Origin: Streptomyces sp. NBC_00433
GTDB lineage: Bacteria; Actinomycetota; Actinomycetes; Streptomycetales; Streptomycetaceae
DNA length: 64,000 bases
Assembly (NCBI GenBank): GCA_036015235.1
Contig: CP107926.1
Coordinates: 7,732,001-7,796,000 of the forward strand
Direction: 5' to 3'
In this document: piece after piece, positions 25,566 through 33,921 of the stretch
Numbering within the stretch: the first letter of the stretch is position 1
How the letters are laid out: every line of letters begins with the position of its first letter
Made by a program: the position numbers and the translations under genes
Notes under the pieces: model-generated
Told to the model about the DNA's origin: nothing
Database searches by the model: none
Seen by the model: only the letters and a program-made list of their open reading frames with translations

Positions 25566-26311
25566 CTACACCGCCTTCACAAGCTCGATCTCATCCGGGT
25601 ACTTCGCGGCCAGTGCTGCCGCCGACTGGTACTGCCGCTTGGGCTGCTCACTCCTGGGATCCGGTGCCTCTTGCTTGGGTGGCGCCGGCGGGTCGTGTTG
25701 GGCTTCTTCGATGCGGGCCGCCATGACGCCCTGGTAGGCGGGAGTTCGGTGGGCGAGGGAGAAGTAGCGGGGGCCGTCGATTTCCTGCTGGTCGAGGTCG
25801 ATGCCGTAGAAGGTGAGAAAGTCGGCGTCGAGGTCCCGGGCGTAGTCGAGAACCCAGGCGATCTGCTCGGTGCGCTCCCGCCACCACTCGTCACTCAGCG
25901 GCCCCGGCGCCCCTTTCCCGGCTCCTCTTCGACAGCACCGAGGGCACCGTCCCGAAGCTGCTCCATGATCCGGTCGAGGTCTTCGTCTTCGAGGCCGTCG
26001 CAGTCCATGAGCGCCTGGTAGCCGTCCTCCCCGATGAGGACTTCCAGGAGTTCCTGTGACGCCAGCGCCTCACCCTGCCTGCGGGCGGTCCGCAGGTACC
26101 GCAGCCCGTAGTTCCGGCCGATCTTCTTCGGGATGGAGTACTCGACGTCGTCGACGTAGAAGAGGACGACACGCTCCTCCTCCACCTCCGGCTTGGAGGT
26201 GAGGCGTACCGGCTCGTACTCCACCTCGTCGTCGACCACTGGGGCGGGTGCGGGGCGGGGCTTGCGTGCGGCCTGCGTGCGGCGGGCTGCGGTGCGTGTG
26301 TTGGCGACCAT
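25566..26311 (-). CDS. Tail assembly chaperone GT, made by programmed -1 frameshift
   Basis: Extended product of the chaperone gene. Ribosomes reading the G frame meet G-GGA-AAG (minus-strand read of 25913-25919) and slip back one base. They then read a 115-codon extension starting GAPGPLSDEWWRERTEQIAW and ending IELVKAV, stopping at 25566-25568. The fused product is about 248 residues. Without slippage the G protein ends at 25895. The G/GT pair before the tape measure gene is a conserved siphovirus feature (as in lambda). The slippery heptamer is of the canonical X-XXY-YYZ type. Confidence 0.8.
25895..26311 (-). CDS. Tail assembly chaperone G (zero-frame product)
   Basis: 138 residues from ATG at 26311. 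The N-terminal 40 residues are basic and Pro/Ala-rich; the core (VEEERVVLFYVDDVEYSIPK through YLRTARRQGEALASQELLEV to DLDRIMEQL) matches the layout of actinophage tail assembly chaperones. The acidic end (EEEPGKGRRGR) holds the frameshift site. Chaperones of this type coat the tape measure protein until the tail tube polymerises. Confidence 0.75.
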   Translation of the reverse strand: MVANTRTAARRTQAARKPRPAPAPVVDDEVEYEPVRLTSKPEVEEERVVLFYVDDVEYSIPKKIGRNYGLRYLRTARRQGEALASQELLEVLIGEDGYQALMDCDGLEDEDLDRIMEQLRDGALGAVEEEPGKGRRGR

Positions 26312-26351
26312 GGTCGTGTCTCCTTCTGCGGAGGGGGGGTGTGGAGGGCAG

Positions 26352-26387
26352 CCGGGCTCGTCTCCCTCCACGGCGGCGAGCCCGGCC
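26352..26387 (-). terminator. Stem-loop after the tail tube gene
   Basis: GCCGGGCTCG (26352-26361) pairs perfectly with CGAGCCCGGC (26378-26387) around a 16-nt loop. It lies between the end of the tail tube gene (26400) and the start of the chaperone gene (26311) on the leftward transcript. It could terminate part of transcription or stabilise the abundant tube mRNA. Confidence 0.65.
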
Positions 26388-26399
26388 GGTAGAGGGGTG

Positions 26400-26969
26400 T
26401 TACGGCGTACCGTCGATGATCTTGTAGGGCTTGATGGCGCCGCTGACGTAGTGCGCAGTCAGCTTCACCGCCAGCACCGTCTGCTTGTCCTTCGTGTACG
26501 CCAGCTCGATGCTGTCCGTGGACAGCACCTTCCGCACGATGACCCGGCGCCGGTACGACAGCGGCGCGAACCCGTCGAACATCACCGCGCTGTAGTTCGG
26601 CTGCGACGAGGCGTCCGCCGCCGCCGGCTCGAACGTCTTGTAGCCCGACCCCGACGCGGTCGTGCCGCCGTTCAGGGCGTACACCAGGTTGTCGAGGGTG
26701 ACCTCCGCCATGTTCGTCTCGACCGTGGTGGCCCGCTTCGTCAGCCGTGACCCCACGACCTCGACGATCTGGTCGACTTCCAACTCGGAGTACGTGTTCT
26801 CGATGGCGAGCTTCACGCCGTCGGTGGTGCCGCCGCAGTCCGTCCACGCCGACGCGGCCGGGGTGGCGTTGAGGGCGGCGGTGCTGTCGGCGGGCTCGGT
26901 CGCCTGAAAAGCGCCGCGGTACAGGGTGGCGGGCCCTTGGATCAGGTTGTCCGGGGTCACGATGCTCAT
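26400..26969 (-). CDS. Major tail (tube) protein
   Basis: 189 residues beginning MSIVTPDNLIQGPATLYRG, the usual opening of actinophage major tail proteins. DCGGTTDGVKLAIENTYSEL and VDQIVEVVGSRLTKR follow, patterns common in this family. The sequence is beta-rich. Gene order (tail terminator, small gene, tube, chaperones, tape measure) agrees. Polymerises into the tail tube. A large stem-loop follows the gene. Confidence 0.75.
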   Translation of the reverse strand: MSIVTPDNLIQGPATLYRGAFQATEPADSTAALNATPAASAWTDCGGTTDGVKLAIENTYSELEVDQIVEVVGSRLTKRATTVETNMAEVTLDNLVYALNGGTTASGSGYKTFEPAAADASSQPNYSAVMFDGFAPLSYRRRVIVRKVLSTDSIELAYTKDKQTVLAVKLTAHYVSGAIKPYKIIDGTP

Positions 26970-27027
26970 TGCGGTCCTCCGTTGGTTGTGACCCGTTCGG
27001 GCCGCCGGGTGGGGTCGTGGAGGGTTG

Positions 27028-27255
27028 TCATCGGTGGAACTCCTCGCGCCTCAAGGGCCACGTGCAGCCTTCGAATTGCGGGTGGAAGCGGAGCTCGATC
27101 GTCTGCTCAGGCGGGATCGTGCGCGGGCAGGCCACGATGCGCGCCCCGGCGATCAGCCACTCCAGTTCGGGCCGGGAGCCGTGGACGATGACCCGCCCGC
27201 CGTAAGTGAGCAGGTCCCGGGTGCGGGGGCCTTCGATGGCCCAACGCGTGCTCAT
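27028..27255 (-). CDS. Hypothetical protein between tail terminator and tube genes (75 aa)
   Basis: ATGA overlap with the preceding gene. Mixed alpha/beta with a Pro/Cys segment (ARIVACPRTIPPEQTIEL). Not recognised; a virion or head-tail role is suggested by location only. Confidence 0.5.
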   Translation of the reverse strand: MSTRWAIEGPRTRDLLTYGGRVIVHGSRPELEWLIAGARIVACPRTIPPEQTIELRFHPQFEGCTWPLRREEFHR

Positions 27256-27722
27256 GAGCCCACCTGGATCCAGTGGAGCTGCAGGGCCAGGATGATCCGC
27301 GCCCACGAACCCGGGTCGGCGGAGGAGTCCCCGCCGCCGGGCACCACAGGGCGCTGCGGATCGAGGGCGACATGAGCGGACAGCACGCGGGCGTTCGGGT
27401 ACCCAGCGGGCAGGGTGAGCAGCCGCGGCGTGTTCTCGTGGTCGAAGCACCCGGCGACGATCTGCTCCGCCAGTGCGGACGCCTTGTTGAACGGGGGCTT
27501 CACGCTGTCAGCGGCAGCCCACCAGCAGTCGATGCGGACAAGGGGCTCACGCATCGGCACGTACATGTTGGAGCTGCCGCCGCTGGCGCGCACGGTGACG
27601 AAGCCGGATGCGGCGACGGTGTCGTTGCGCGGCACGGTCGTGGCGACAATGTCCCCGACCAGGCCCTTCAGCCAGGCAACGGCGACAAGATCGGTGGTGG
27701 CGCGCTTCGCCAGGGTCGGCAT
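27252..27722 (-). CDS. Tail terminator / completion protein
   Basis: 156 residues; ATG by TGATG overlap. Begins MPTLAKRATTDLVAVAWLKG, then VATTVPRN and VPMREPLVRIDCWWAA, a pattern of siphovirus tail completion proteins that cap the tube and bind the head connector. The position before the tube gene agrees. Family assignment is by resemblance and synteny. Confidence 0.6.
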   Translation of the reverse strand: MPTLAKRATTDLVAVAWLKGLVGDIVATTVPRNDTVAASGFVTVRASGGSSNMYVPMREPLVRIDCWWAAADSVKPPFNKASALAEQIVAGCFDHENTPRLLTLPAGYPNARVLSAHVALDPQRPVVPGGGDSSADPGSWARIILALQLHWIQVGS

Positions 27723-28075
27723 CACGCCTCCCTCTTCGTCCACAAAGCCGGGCGGAGGAACGGCTGAGCCGGGGTGCCAGGGTGGTGGACCAAGGCGTAG
27801 GGGTGGTCGGCACCCTCCCAGAACAGGGCCTTGCCGGACTTGGGGCGGATGACGTGCGGGGCGGTGCCCTCTTCCATCCATGCGGCCCGGTCGAGGTCGG
27901 AGCCGACGCGGAACACCCCGTCGTTGACCTCGCAGCGAATCGACGCGGCCAGTTCACCGGTCCGCTTCGGCGCCAGCGCCTTCGCGTCCTGCTCGACCAT
28001 GCCGCCGAGGTGGCCCATCAGGTCGTCGATGGCCGGCCCGAGGTTCGCTTCCAGCTCTGTGTTGTCGATGTCCAT
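27722..28075 (-). CDS. HK97 gp10-like neck protein
   Basis: 117 residues from ATG at 28075. VEQDAKALAPKRTGELAASI is the conserved core of HK97 gp10-type neck/tail-joining proteins (helix, then APxxTGxLxxSI). The segment GTAPHVIRPKSGKALFWEG and the ending PFLRPAL are also typical. It connects head completion proteins to the tail. An upstream alternative start at 28123 is possible. Confidence 0.75.
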   Translation of the reverse strand: MDIDNTELEANLGPAIDDLMGHLGGMVEQDAKALAPKRTGELAASIRCEVNDGVFRVGSDLDRAAWMEEGTAPHVIRPKSGKALFWEGADHPYALVHHPGTPAQPFLRPALWTKREA

Positions 28076-28159
28076 CCGCCCACTCCTCTCCGGCGCAGGT
28101 CGTACACGGTTGGTCTGCGGCACCCGGTCTCCCCGGGCGTTGGCCCGCAGGCCGGTGGG

Positions 28160-28501
28160 TCAGGTGACGCGTTTCAGGTCGAGCCGCACATCCGGGGTGT
28201 GGCCGATGCCGGGCTCTGCGGTCACAGCGGTGATCGCGTAGACGGTGCCGGTCACGTCGTCCCGCAGCCGGTCCTCCGGTCCCACCGGGGTGCCGGCGGG
28301 GAGGCGGGCGATGTGGGTGCGGATGACGCGGGGGGTGGGCTGCTCGGGAGTGGTGACGGTCTTCCCGGACTGGGTCAGCGACGCGGGGATCCGCTGTTGC
28401 CGGGGGTCCGTGCCGGGGGTGAGGCTGTCGACGGTGTCGCCGAAGTCATCGGTGGTGGTGCCGGTGAGGACCGTGACGCGGGTATTCGCGATGGCCTGCA
28501 T
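28160..28501 (-). CDS. Head-tail connector (stopper-like) protein
   Basis: 113 residues, TGATG coupling with the preceding gene. Opens with IANTRVTVLTGTTTDDFGD, then RIPASLTQ and RDDVTGTVYAITAV, giving the small beta-barrel pattern of head-completion stopper proteins. Order (adaptor, stopper, neck, terminator) matches siphoviruses. An 84-bp gap with GC-rich inverted repeats separates it from the neck gene. Confidence 0.6.
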   Translation of the reverse strand: MQAIANTRVTVLTGTTTDDFGDTVDSLTPGTDPRQQRIPASLTQSGKTVTTPEQPTPRVIRTHIARLPAGTPVGPEDRLRDDVTGTVYAITAVTAEPGIGHTPDVRLDLKRVT

Positions 28502-28944
28502 CACGCGCCCCCGCCCATGGGAGTCCACCACTGGGAGTCGTCGGAGCCGTCGGCGAGGATGTTGCCGATGGGGCCGACACCCTCGATCGGGGACCGCACG
28601 TGGATCGTGCGGGACCGCATCCACGACACCCGGCGCAGCGCCCGGGTGGCCATGGGCGCGAGGACGAGGCCGTCGCCCTGCAGAGTGGTCGACACGCCGT
28701 CCTGCTGGATCTGCGTGGCATCCAGCCGCGTCTCCAACCCGAACTGCCCGGCGATCCACGCTGCCTGACGGGCGACGGCCTTGCCCAGCCAGTAGAGATC
28801 CCGCGCCCGCAACCGGTCCGTGTCCGTGTAGATCCGGCCGGACGCGATCTCAATGTCGTCCTGCGCCTGGACAAGCTGCGCATCCGTCACCGTTACGCCC
28901 GTGGCGTCGATGACGGATTGCACACTCGCCCAGGCGTCGACCAC
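28501..28944 (-). CDS. Head-tail adaptor (connector) protein
   Basis: 147 residues. Mostly helical with TDTDRLRARDLYWLGKAVAR and AAWIAGQFGLETR, a layout found in gp6/gp15-like adaptor proteins that bind the portal ring. The C-terminus ends in SQWWTPMGGG. Position after the capsid region supports the call. Confidence 0.6.
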   Translation of the reverse strand: MVDAWASVQSVIDATGVTVTDAQLVQAQDDIEIASGRIYTDTDRLRARDLYWLGKAVARQAAWIAGQFGLETRLDATQIQQDGVSTTLQGDGLVLAPMATRALRRVSWMRSRTIHVRSPIEGVGPIGNILADGSDDSQWWTPMGGGA

Positions 28945-28946
28945 GG

Positions 28947-29321
28947 TCAGCCTGCCTCGATGACGTCGCGGGGTGTGGTTGTGTCCCCGGGGGTGTGGTC
29001 GATGCTGGACGGCACGGTGTCCACTGAGTACGTCAGGACGACGGAGTGCCCGTCGGGGTGGTCCTCTACCCCGTCGAAGCGGACGTCACCGCGGGGGTGG
29101 AGGCCGCGCTGGATCGCCTCGTTCGCGACCGCTGTCGAGTTGGCCTCGTGGACGGCGGGCACGTCGTAGTAGTCCCGTGCGAGCAGGACGAACTCCTTGA
29201 CGTGGCGGGTGCCCTCACTGCCGTCCGTGGACCGCTCCTGCACCTCGACGTCCGGGTGACCGGCCTTCGCGGGGAACTGCTTGGTCGCCGCCGCTTCCTT
29301 CGTGGTCTTGCTGGTTGCCAT
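28947..29321 (-). CDS. Hypothetical protein after the major capsid gene (124 aa)
   Basis: Hydrophilic, with a Lys/Ala-rich start (ATSKTTKEAAATKQFPAKAG) and a beta-rich middle (RHVKEFVLLARDYYDVPAVH). Sits between capsid and adaptor genes, where head decoration or completion proteins are often encoded. Not recognised. Confidence 0.5.
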   Translation of the reverse strand: MATSKTTKEAAATKQFPAKAGHPDVEVQERSTDGSEGTRHVKEFVLLARDYYDVPAVHEANSTAVANEAIQRGLHPRGDVRFDGVEDHPDGHSVVLTYSVDTVPSSIDHTPGDTTTPRDVIEAG

Positions 29322-29342
29322 GGCTCACCTCCCTGCCTGCTC

Positions 29343-29375
29343 GCTGGTGCCGCCCCGAGCCAAGGCGGCACCAGC
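29343..29375 (-). terminator. Stem-loop after the major capsid gene
   Basis: GCTGGTGCCGCC (29343-29354) pairs perfectly with GGCGGCACCAGC (29364-29375), loop nine nt. On the leftward transcript it lies 12 bp past the capsid stop codon and before the next gene. A partial terminator or mRNA-stabilising hairpin would help set capsid excess over connector proteins. Confidence 0.7.
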
Positions 29376-29387
29376 AGTTGGGGAAGG

Positions 29388-30296
29388 TCAGCCGACGAGG
29401 ATGGACGCGCCGGCGGGGTGGCCGTAGGCCCATCCGCGGCGGGCGCGCATCTTGAGGATCGACTCGTCGGTCAGGGCGCTGAGCCCGTCGCGGCCGTCGA
29501 TGAACACCGACTCCGGGCCGGACCGGATACCGAGCTGCATGAGGTCCGTCGAGACGAACGCCATGATCGGCCGGCCGGTCGGGGTGCTGGTCGCGACAGC
29601 CGAGGTGCGCGCGCCCAGGGACCAGCGGATGTTCACGCCGAAGATCGTGTCGGGGGTTCCCGCCAGACCCTTGATGAAGATCGGCTCGCCCTGCAGGTCC
29701 TTGATGCCACGCAGGCTCTTGCGGAACGCCGGGTGGGCGATGGCCAGCATCGTCGCCGGGTCGTAGTAGTCGCCGACCTCGACCAGGCCGATCGCCGCAG
29801 AGAACTCGTCGTAGGTCGGGGCGCCGGCGGTCGCAGCGGTGGTGATGTTCGCGTCCGCGGTGTAGCCGACGTTGCTGTCGGTGGTGTGCAGCAGGTTGTA
29901 CAGCGACTGGAACGGGACACCCGTGCCGACGGCCGCGGTCACGGCGAGGGTCGAGTTGTCCAGGACCTTGGCGTAGCTGACGGCCCAGTCCTTCATCTTG
30001 CTGGCGATGACGTCGGGCAGGGCGTCGTTGATGTCCTCCTCCGCGATGCGGAGGGCCTTGCCGAACTTCTTGGCGTAGAGGATGACCTCGTCGTTGGTGG
30101 AGGTGTCCTCACCGTAGGCGCCGCCCTTGTCGACGACACCGACGTCCATGCCCGCAGAGCGGGCGACGTGGCGGGTGTCGGACGACATGTTGATGCGGGA
30201 GGAAACGGCCTCGACCACGGATGTCTGGGTGATGCGGGTGATGACCTCGGACCCGTACTCTTCCGGGATCCAGGCCTCAAGGGTATTGCGAGCCAC
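29388..30296 (-). CDS. Major capsid protein, HK97-type fold
   Basis: 302 residues. Starts MARNTLEAWIPEEYGSEVI. The order of features fits actinophage HK97-like capsids without a delta domain: SRINMSSDTRHVARSAGMDV, KFGKALRIAEEDINDALPDV (spine helix), TMLAIAHPAFRKSLRGIKD (P domain), and FGVNIRWSLGARTSAVAT. The gene follows a scaffold gene and is flanked by strong stem-loops on both sides. Forms the icosahedral shell. Confidence 0.85.
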   Translation of the reverse strand: MARNTLEAWIPEEYGSEVITRITQTSVVEAVSSRINMSSDTRHVARSAGMDVGVVDKGGAYGEDTSTNDEVILYAKKFGKALRIAEEDINDALPDVIASKMKDWAVSYAKVLDNSTLAVTAAVGTGVPFQSLYNLLHTTDSNVGYTADANITTAATAGAPTYDEFSAAIGLVEVGDYYDPATMLAIAHPAFRKSLRGIKDLQGEPIFIKGLAGTPDTIFGVNIRWSLGARTSAVATSTPTGRPIMAFVSTDLMQLGIRSGPESVFIDGRDGLSALTDESILKMRARRGWAYGHPAGASILVG

Positions 30297-30420
30297 GATG
30301 CCACTCCTGCGGGCGCGTGATGGGACTGCTGGTCGCGGGTCCCATCACGGTCGCCTCGCTGGGGGCGGTGGCTACTCCATCACGGAGTAATTCACCTGAG
30401 GATGAATATACCTCGGGTTG
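30297..30420 (-). promoter_or_regulatory. Capsid gene leader with two hairpins and an A+T-rich patch
   Basis: GTGATGGGAC (30317-30326) pairs with GTCCCATCAC (30339-30348), and TACTCC (30373-30378) with GGAGTA (30384-30389). The stretch 30385-30425 is unusually A+T rich and contains an imperfect dyad ATTCA...TGAAT (30390-30407). The gap between scaffold and capsid genes could hold an extra capsid promoter or an attenuator; no convincing -35/-10 pair is seen. Confidence 0.45.
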
Positions 30421-31266
30421 TCAAGACCTACCGAGGGCCTTGTCCGCATGGATCTGCGCCGACGACTTCTTCACCGGGTCCGCGGCCGGGCGCGGCGCGC
30501 CCGTCGGGCGGGCCGCGACCCGCTTCTTCGGCGCCGCAAACAGCTCCGGGTAGTCGCGGCGCAGCTCGTCCACCGCCGACTCCAAGCCCGCTACGGCCCC
30601 GCTCTCGTCAACATCGAGCCCGTCGGTGTCGATGAGCTTCAGCAGCCGGGTCAGACGGCTGTCGCCCCTCTCCTTCGCGTCCCTCGATTCGGGGTCCTTC
30701 TCGTCGGCGAGGAACGACAGGGCGCCCGCTTCGATGAGGGCACCGCGGGCGGCCGTGCGGACGAGAGGTGCACGGAACCGCTTCTCGCCTTCCTCGCGCG
30801 CGAGTCGCAGCGCCTTCTCGTGGTCGGACTCGTTGACGCGCCCCTGGTCCTCCAGTTCGCGGGCACGTTCCCTGTTCCGCTTCGCGTCGGCGTTGGCCTT
30901 GGTGAGGGCGGCCTGGGTGCGCCGCCATTCGGCTGCGGACGGCACGTAGTCGTCATCGCCCGGCTTCGGCGCGGCTTTCTTCGCGGGGGCCTTGGGCTTC
31001 GGTGCGGGGTCCGGCTCGGGCTCCGGGTCATCCTCCGGCTCCGGGTCCACGTCGGGCTCGGGCTCCGGCTCGGGGTCGTCGACCACGACATCGTCGTCGT
31101 CTTCGGCGCCGCCTGCGATCGGCAGGATGGGGCGGCCGTCGGCGCGGTAGCCGAGGACCGTCCACGGGGGGACGCTGATCGGGGTGGGGTGGATGCCCAT
31201 GGGTTCCTCCATCGCGGGGGTGGTGTTGCGGCGGCCCATCACGGGCGCCGGGTTCTGGGGGGTCAT
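30421..31266 (-). CDS. Scaffolding protein
   Basis: 281 residues, ATGA overlap with the upstream gene. A low-complexity acidic stretch (DDDDVVVDDPEPEPEPDVDP and more, about 55-90) and an Ala/Lys/Pro stretch precede a central helix (about 105-170: AALTKANADAKRNRERAREL). The C-terminus is basic (PKKRVAARP...KKSSAQIHADKAL), as expected for the capsid-binding end. Such helical, charged proteins directly before the capsid gene are assembly scaffolds. Confidence 0.8.
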   Translation of the reverse strand: MTPQNPAPVMGRRNTTPAMEEPMGIHPTPISVPPWTVLGYRADGRPILPIAGGAEDDDDVVVDDPEPEPEPDVDPEPEDDPEPEPDPAPKPKAPAKKAAPKPGDDDYVPSAAEWRRTQAALTKANADAKRNRERARELEDQGRVNESDHEKALRLAREEGEKRFRAPLVRTAARGALIEAGALSFLADEKDPESRDAKERGDSRLTRLLKLIDTDGLDVDESGAVAGLESAVDELRRDYPELFAAPKKRVAARPTGAPRPAADPVKKSSAQIHADKALGRS

Positions 31267-32276
31267 GCGGCCGCCTCGAAACGCCCGGTGCGCACCGCGG
31301 TACGGGCACGAGCCTCCACGGCGGGCAGCAGGTCGTGCTCGGTGCGGAGCAGTTCGCGGGCGGCTCGCACGCGGGCCACCCGGGATTCGGTGGCCAGGCG
31401 GGTGCCGTAGGCGAGGGAGCGGTGCGCCTCACGCCGGAGCGCCAGCGGGAACGGCACCCCCGCAGTGGTCCACCGGTCCGACCAGGGGATGGTTCGGCAC
31501 CGGCACCAGCGGTGGACAGGTGGTCCGTCGATGGGAGCGGCTCCGATGTGACGGGACCGCGGGTCCCAGGACAAGCCGCCGGGGAAGTGGCCCTCCACAT
31601 CGGCGAGGCGGCCGGCGTAGGCGAGGCAGCGGACGCAGGCGTTCGCCTCCGCCACCCACAGGCGGGCCAGGTGCGCCGCGCCGGCGACCGCGTCCAGGCC
31701 GGCGTTGACGGCCCGGCCGATCGTCCACGCCGTATGCCCGCGCACCGCGGCGCCAGCGGATCGTGCGGTGCCGATGGCGTGCAGCAGATCCGACCAGCGG
31801 GTCACATGCCCGCGGGTCAGCAGGGTGAGCGCCCGATAGCGGCGGTCCGCGATCAAGTCGCCAACCCGGGCCGCCTCATCCGCGAGGGCCTTCGACACCC
31901 GCAGCGCGGGCACCCTGCGGCCACGCCCGGACGCGGCACGCAGGAACTCCACGCCCTGCTGCACCCCCAATGCCACAGCAGCCGGGAGGGCGTCCCGGAT
32001 AGCGTGTCGGGCCTGCGGGTCAAGACGATTCAGGAGACGCGACACTGCGGCGCGCACCGCAGCAACAATCCGATCCAGCACCGCGCCCGCCGTGGCGACC
32101 GCGCCGGCAGCGCCGAAGCTCACCACCCACGCCTTCAGCGTGCTGCGGACCAGGGAGTCGAACTGCCCGTCCAGGTCGCCCGTCGCCGCAGTCGAGGTCT
32201 GGTCTTCCAGGGTGCGCACCGCATCGGTGTGGTCCTCCTGGACCAGGCGCATCAGATCCTCGGACCGGTACGGCAT
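31263..32276 (-). CDS. MuF-like minor head protein
   Basis: 337 residues directly after the portal gene (TGATG overlap). The C-terminal half has the Cys/His pattern of the phage Mu gpF family: WVAEANACVRCLAYAG, then PPVHRWCRCRTIPW. The N-terminal half is helical and Ala-rich. MuF-type proteins attach to the portal and help head morphogenesis or are ejected with DNA. Confidence 0.7.
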   Translation of the reverse strand: MPYRSEDLMRLVQEDHTDAVRTLEDQTSTAATGDLDGQFDSLVRSTLKAWVVSFGAAGAVATAGAVLDRIVAAVRAAVSRLLNRLDPQARHAIRDALPAAVALGVQQGVEFLRAASGRGRRVPALRVSKALADEAARVGDLIADRRYRALTLLTRGHVTRWSDLLHAIGTARSAGAAVRGHTAWTIGRAVNAGLDAVAGAAHLARLWVAEANACVRCLAYAGRLADVEGHFPGGLSWDPRSRHIGAAPIDGPPVHRWCRCRTIPWSDRWTTAGVPFPLALRREAHRSLAYGTRLATESRVARVRAARELLRTEHDLLPAVEARARTAVRTGRFEAAA

Positions 32277-33811
32277 CAGGCTGTCTCCTCGACAGGCTGG
32301 CCGAGGAGTTCGATGGCATCGACTGTCCCGGCCAGGATGCCCGTGACCTGCTCCTCGGTGAGGGCGCCCAGGGTTACCGCGGTACCGAGGCTCTGCGCAG
32401 CCGTCGCGAACGTCGCGATGATCTGAACACGGCGGCCGAGTTCGGCCTCGTCAGACTCCGACAGCCACGCCTCGACCTGCTCCTGCCGGTAGCCCGCCTC
32501 CATCAGCGCCTGAATGACCGGCACACCGGCGGCGATCTTCGCTGCCACAACCTGCCAGCCCTGCAAGTCGTCCACCGTTGCCGCCGGCGCCCACCGCACG
32601 TCCACGACGGGGTCGTCGAAACCGAGGAGGCGCAGGGCGAAGGTGAACGCGGCGGTCCAGGTGGCGCCGAAGAGCTTCTGTCGTTCCTTCACCTTGTCGA
32701 CCAGTGGGGCTTCCTTGCGGCGCAGCGACTCGCCCGACGGAGCGTCGCCGGTGATGTCGAACAGGTGCGCCGGGGTGTCCGTCACGTGAGCCAGGGCGCG
32801 GATGTACCAGTCGGCTGGGTCGAGGAACGCCTTCGGGTCGGCCGGCTTGAACTCCCCGACAGCCTTGAATCCGCGGAGCAGCCACAGTTCACCCGGCCCG
32901 GACTTCAGGGAACTGGGGTCGCCCTGGTCCGTGGGCCCTGTGGCGTTGGCGTTCTCGGGGAAGTCCTCGTCGTCCCAGTCGCCGGGGTCAAGGTCACCGG
33001 TGTCGGTGTCCTTGGTCTCGGTCAGTGCGTACCGCTGCGGGGCTCCCGTGTAGTCGACGTTGCCCATGTGGGTCGTCGTCAGCTTCGTGATCGCATTCTG
33101 GGAGCCGTAGGCCGCGTAGTGCTCGGGGGTGCCGTAGGGGCGTGCCGTGCGGAAGTGGAACGCCGGGTTTTGCGGGAAATCCCAGGAGTGCGGGATCGTC
33201 CACGACTCCTCGTCCTCATCGTCCGCCGGCCACGGGTTCCAGTCGCGGGGCTGATCGCCCTTCGAGTTGCGCTCAGTCGTCCAGCGTTCGGTGTGGTCGT
33301 CGTACAGCACCTCGGCCCGCAGGCAGCCGCGTTCCGTCCAGCGTTTGATGACGAAGTCGATCTCGCGGGGCCGGTCTTCGCGGTAGATCGCCCGGACCGT
33401 GACCGGCGAGTTGTAGTACATCTCGATGCCGGTGACGTTGTCGTTGTCGTCCTGGATAGGGAGGACGAACAGGTAGCCGTCGCCCAACTCGCAGGTCTTG
33501 GTGTGGAGGTCGGGCGCCTCGATGTTGAGTTGGTTGGCTTTCCACAGGTCGGCGAGGGCTTTGTTCTGCGCATCGTCGGGACTGGTCACCGCGGTGATCT
33601 TCAGGCGGTTCGCGACGGCGGTGACGGGGGTCTTCGCGAAGTTGATGCGGAAGTCGACGTCGTTCGCGGCGAGGGCGCGGCGGAGACGGACGCTGGAGAA
33701 GACCTCCTGCACGGTGCCGTCGAAGTACGCGGCGGCCTTGTCGTAGCCGTGGCGGGACTCGGCGAGTTCTTCGATCCCGCACATGAGGTCGGCGCGCGCA
33801 TCCACTTCCAA
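32276..33811 (-). CDS. Portal protein (SPP1 gp6-like family)
   Basis: 511 residues. Opens with YDKAAAYFDGTVQEVFSS. DFRINFAKTPVTAVANRLKI, GDGYLFVLPIQDDNDN and DWYIRALAHVTDTPAHLFDI are the usual family landmarks, and SGESLRRKEAPLVDKVKERQ marks the stem helix. Twelve copies form the DNA entry pore and bind terminase, scaffold and MuF proteins. The start follows a palindromic late-promoter-like site (33831-33845) by about 20 bp. Confidence 0.85.
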   Translation of the reverse strand: MEVDARADLMCGIEELAESRHGYDKAAAYFDGTVQEVFSSVRLRRALAANDVDFRINFAKTPVTAVANRLKITAVTSPDDAQNKALADLWKANQLNIEAPDLHTKTCELGDGYLFVLPIQDDNDNVTGIEMYYNSPVTVRAIYREDRPREIDFVIKRWTERGCLRAEVLYDDHTERWTTERNSKGDQPRDWNPWPADDEDEESWTIPHSWDFPQNPAFHFRTARPYGTPEHYAAYGSQNAITKLTTTHMGNVDYTGAPQRYALTETKDTDTGDLDPGDWDDEDFPENANATGPTDQGDPSSLKSGPGELWLLRGFKAVGEFKPADPKAFLDPADWYIRALAHVTDTPAHLFDITGDAPSGESLRRKEAPLVDKVKERQKLFGATWTAAFTFALRLLGFDDPVVDVRWAPAATVDDLQGWQVVAAKIAAGVPVIQALMEAGYRQEQVEAWLSESDEAELGRRVQIIATFATAAQSLGTAVTLGALTEEQVTGILAGTVDAIELLGQPVEETA

Positions 33812-33830
33812 GGCGAACCTCCCACTAGAC

Positions 33831-33921
33831 CCTTTGAATCGAAGGATAGCGGTACAGGTTGGGCGCAGGAAGTCAAGACCGAGAACCAGTAGACCTACGA
33901 AACGTAGGTGCTACACGTAGG
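33831..33921. promoter_or_regulatory. Palindromic sites between terL and portal genes
   Basis: CCTTTGAATCGAAGG (33831-33845) is a near-perfect 15-bp dyad 20 bp before the portal start; its leftward read includes TTCGAT at a -10-like position. CCTACGAAACGTAGG (33894-33908) is a dyad with perfect 6-bp arms. CTACACGTAG (33911-33920), overlapping the terL stop, is a third, shorter dyad. The first two start 63 bp apart, about six helical turns. Related sites occur at 6382, 6414 and 36021. Confidence 0.6.

Noticed and set aside
27028..27450. Longer form (140 aa) of the 75-aa gene before the tail tube gene
   Set aside because: The extension overlaps the tail terminator gene by 199 bp and reads as shadow sequence; the internal ATG has the ATGA overlap used throughout the operon.
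30405..30424. Consensus promoter TTGACA...TATATT before the capsid gene
   Set aside because: The leftward TTGACA (30424-30419) and TATATT (30410-30405) are only eight bases apart instead of about 17, so they cannot form one sigma-70-type promoter.
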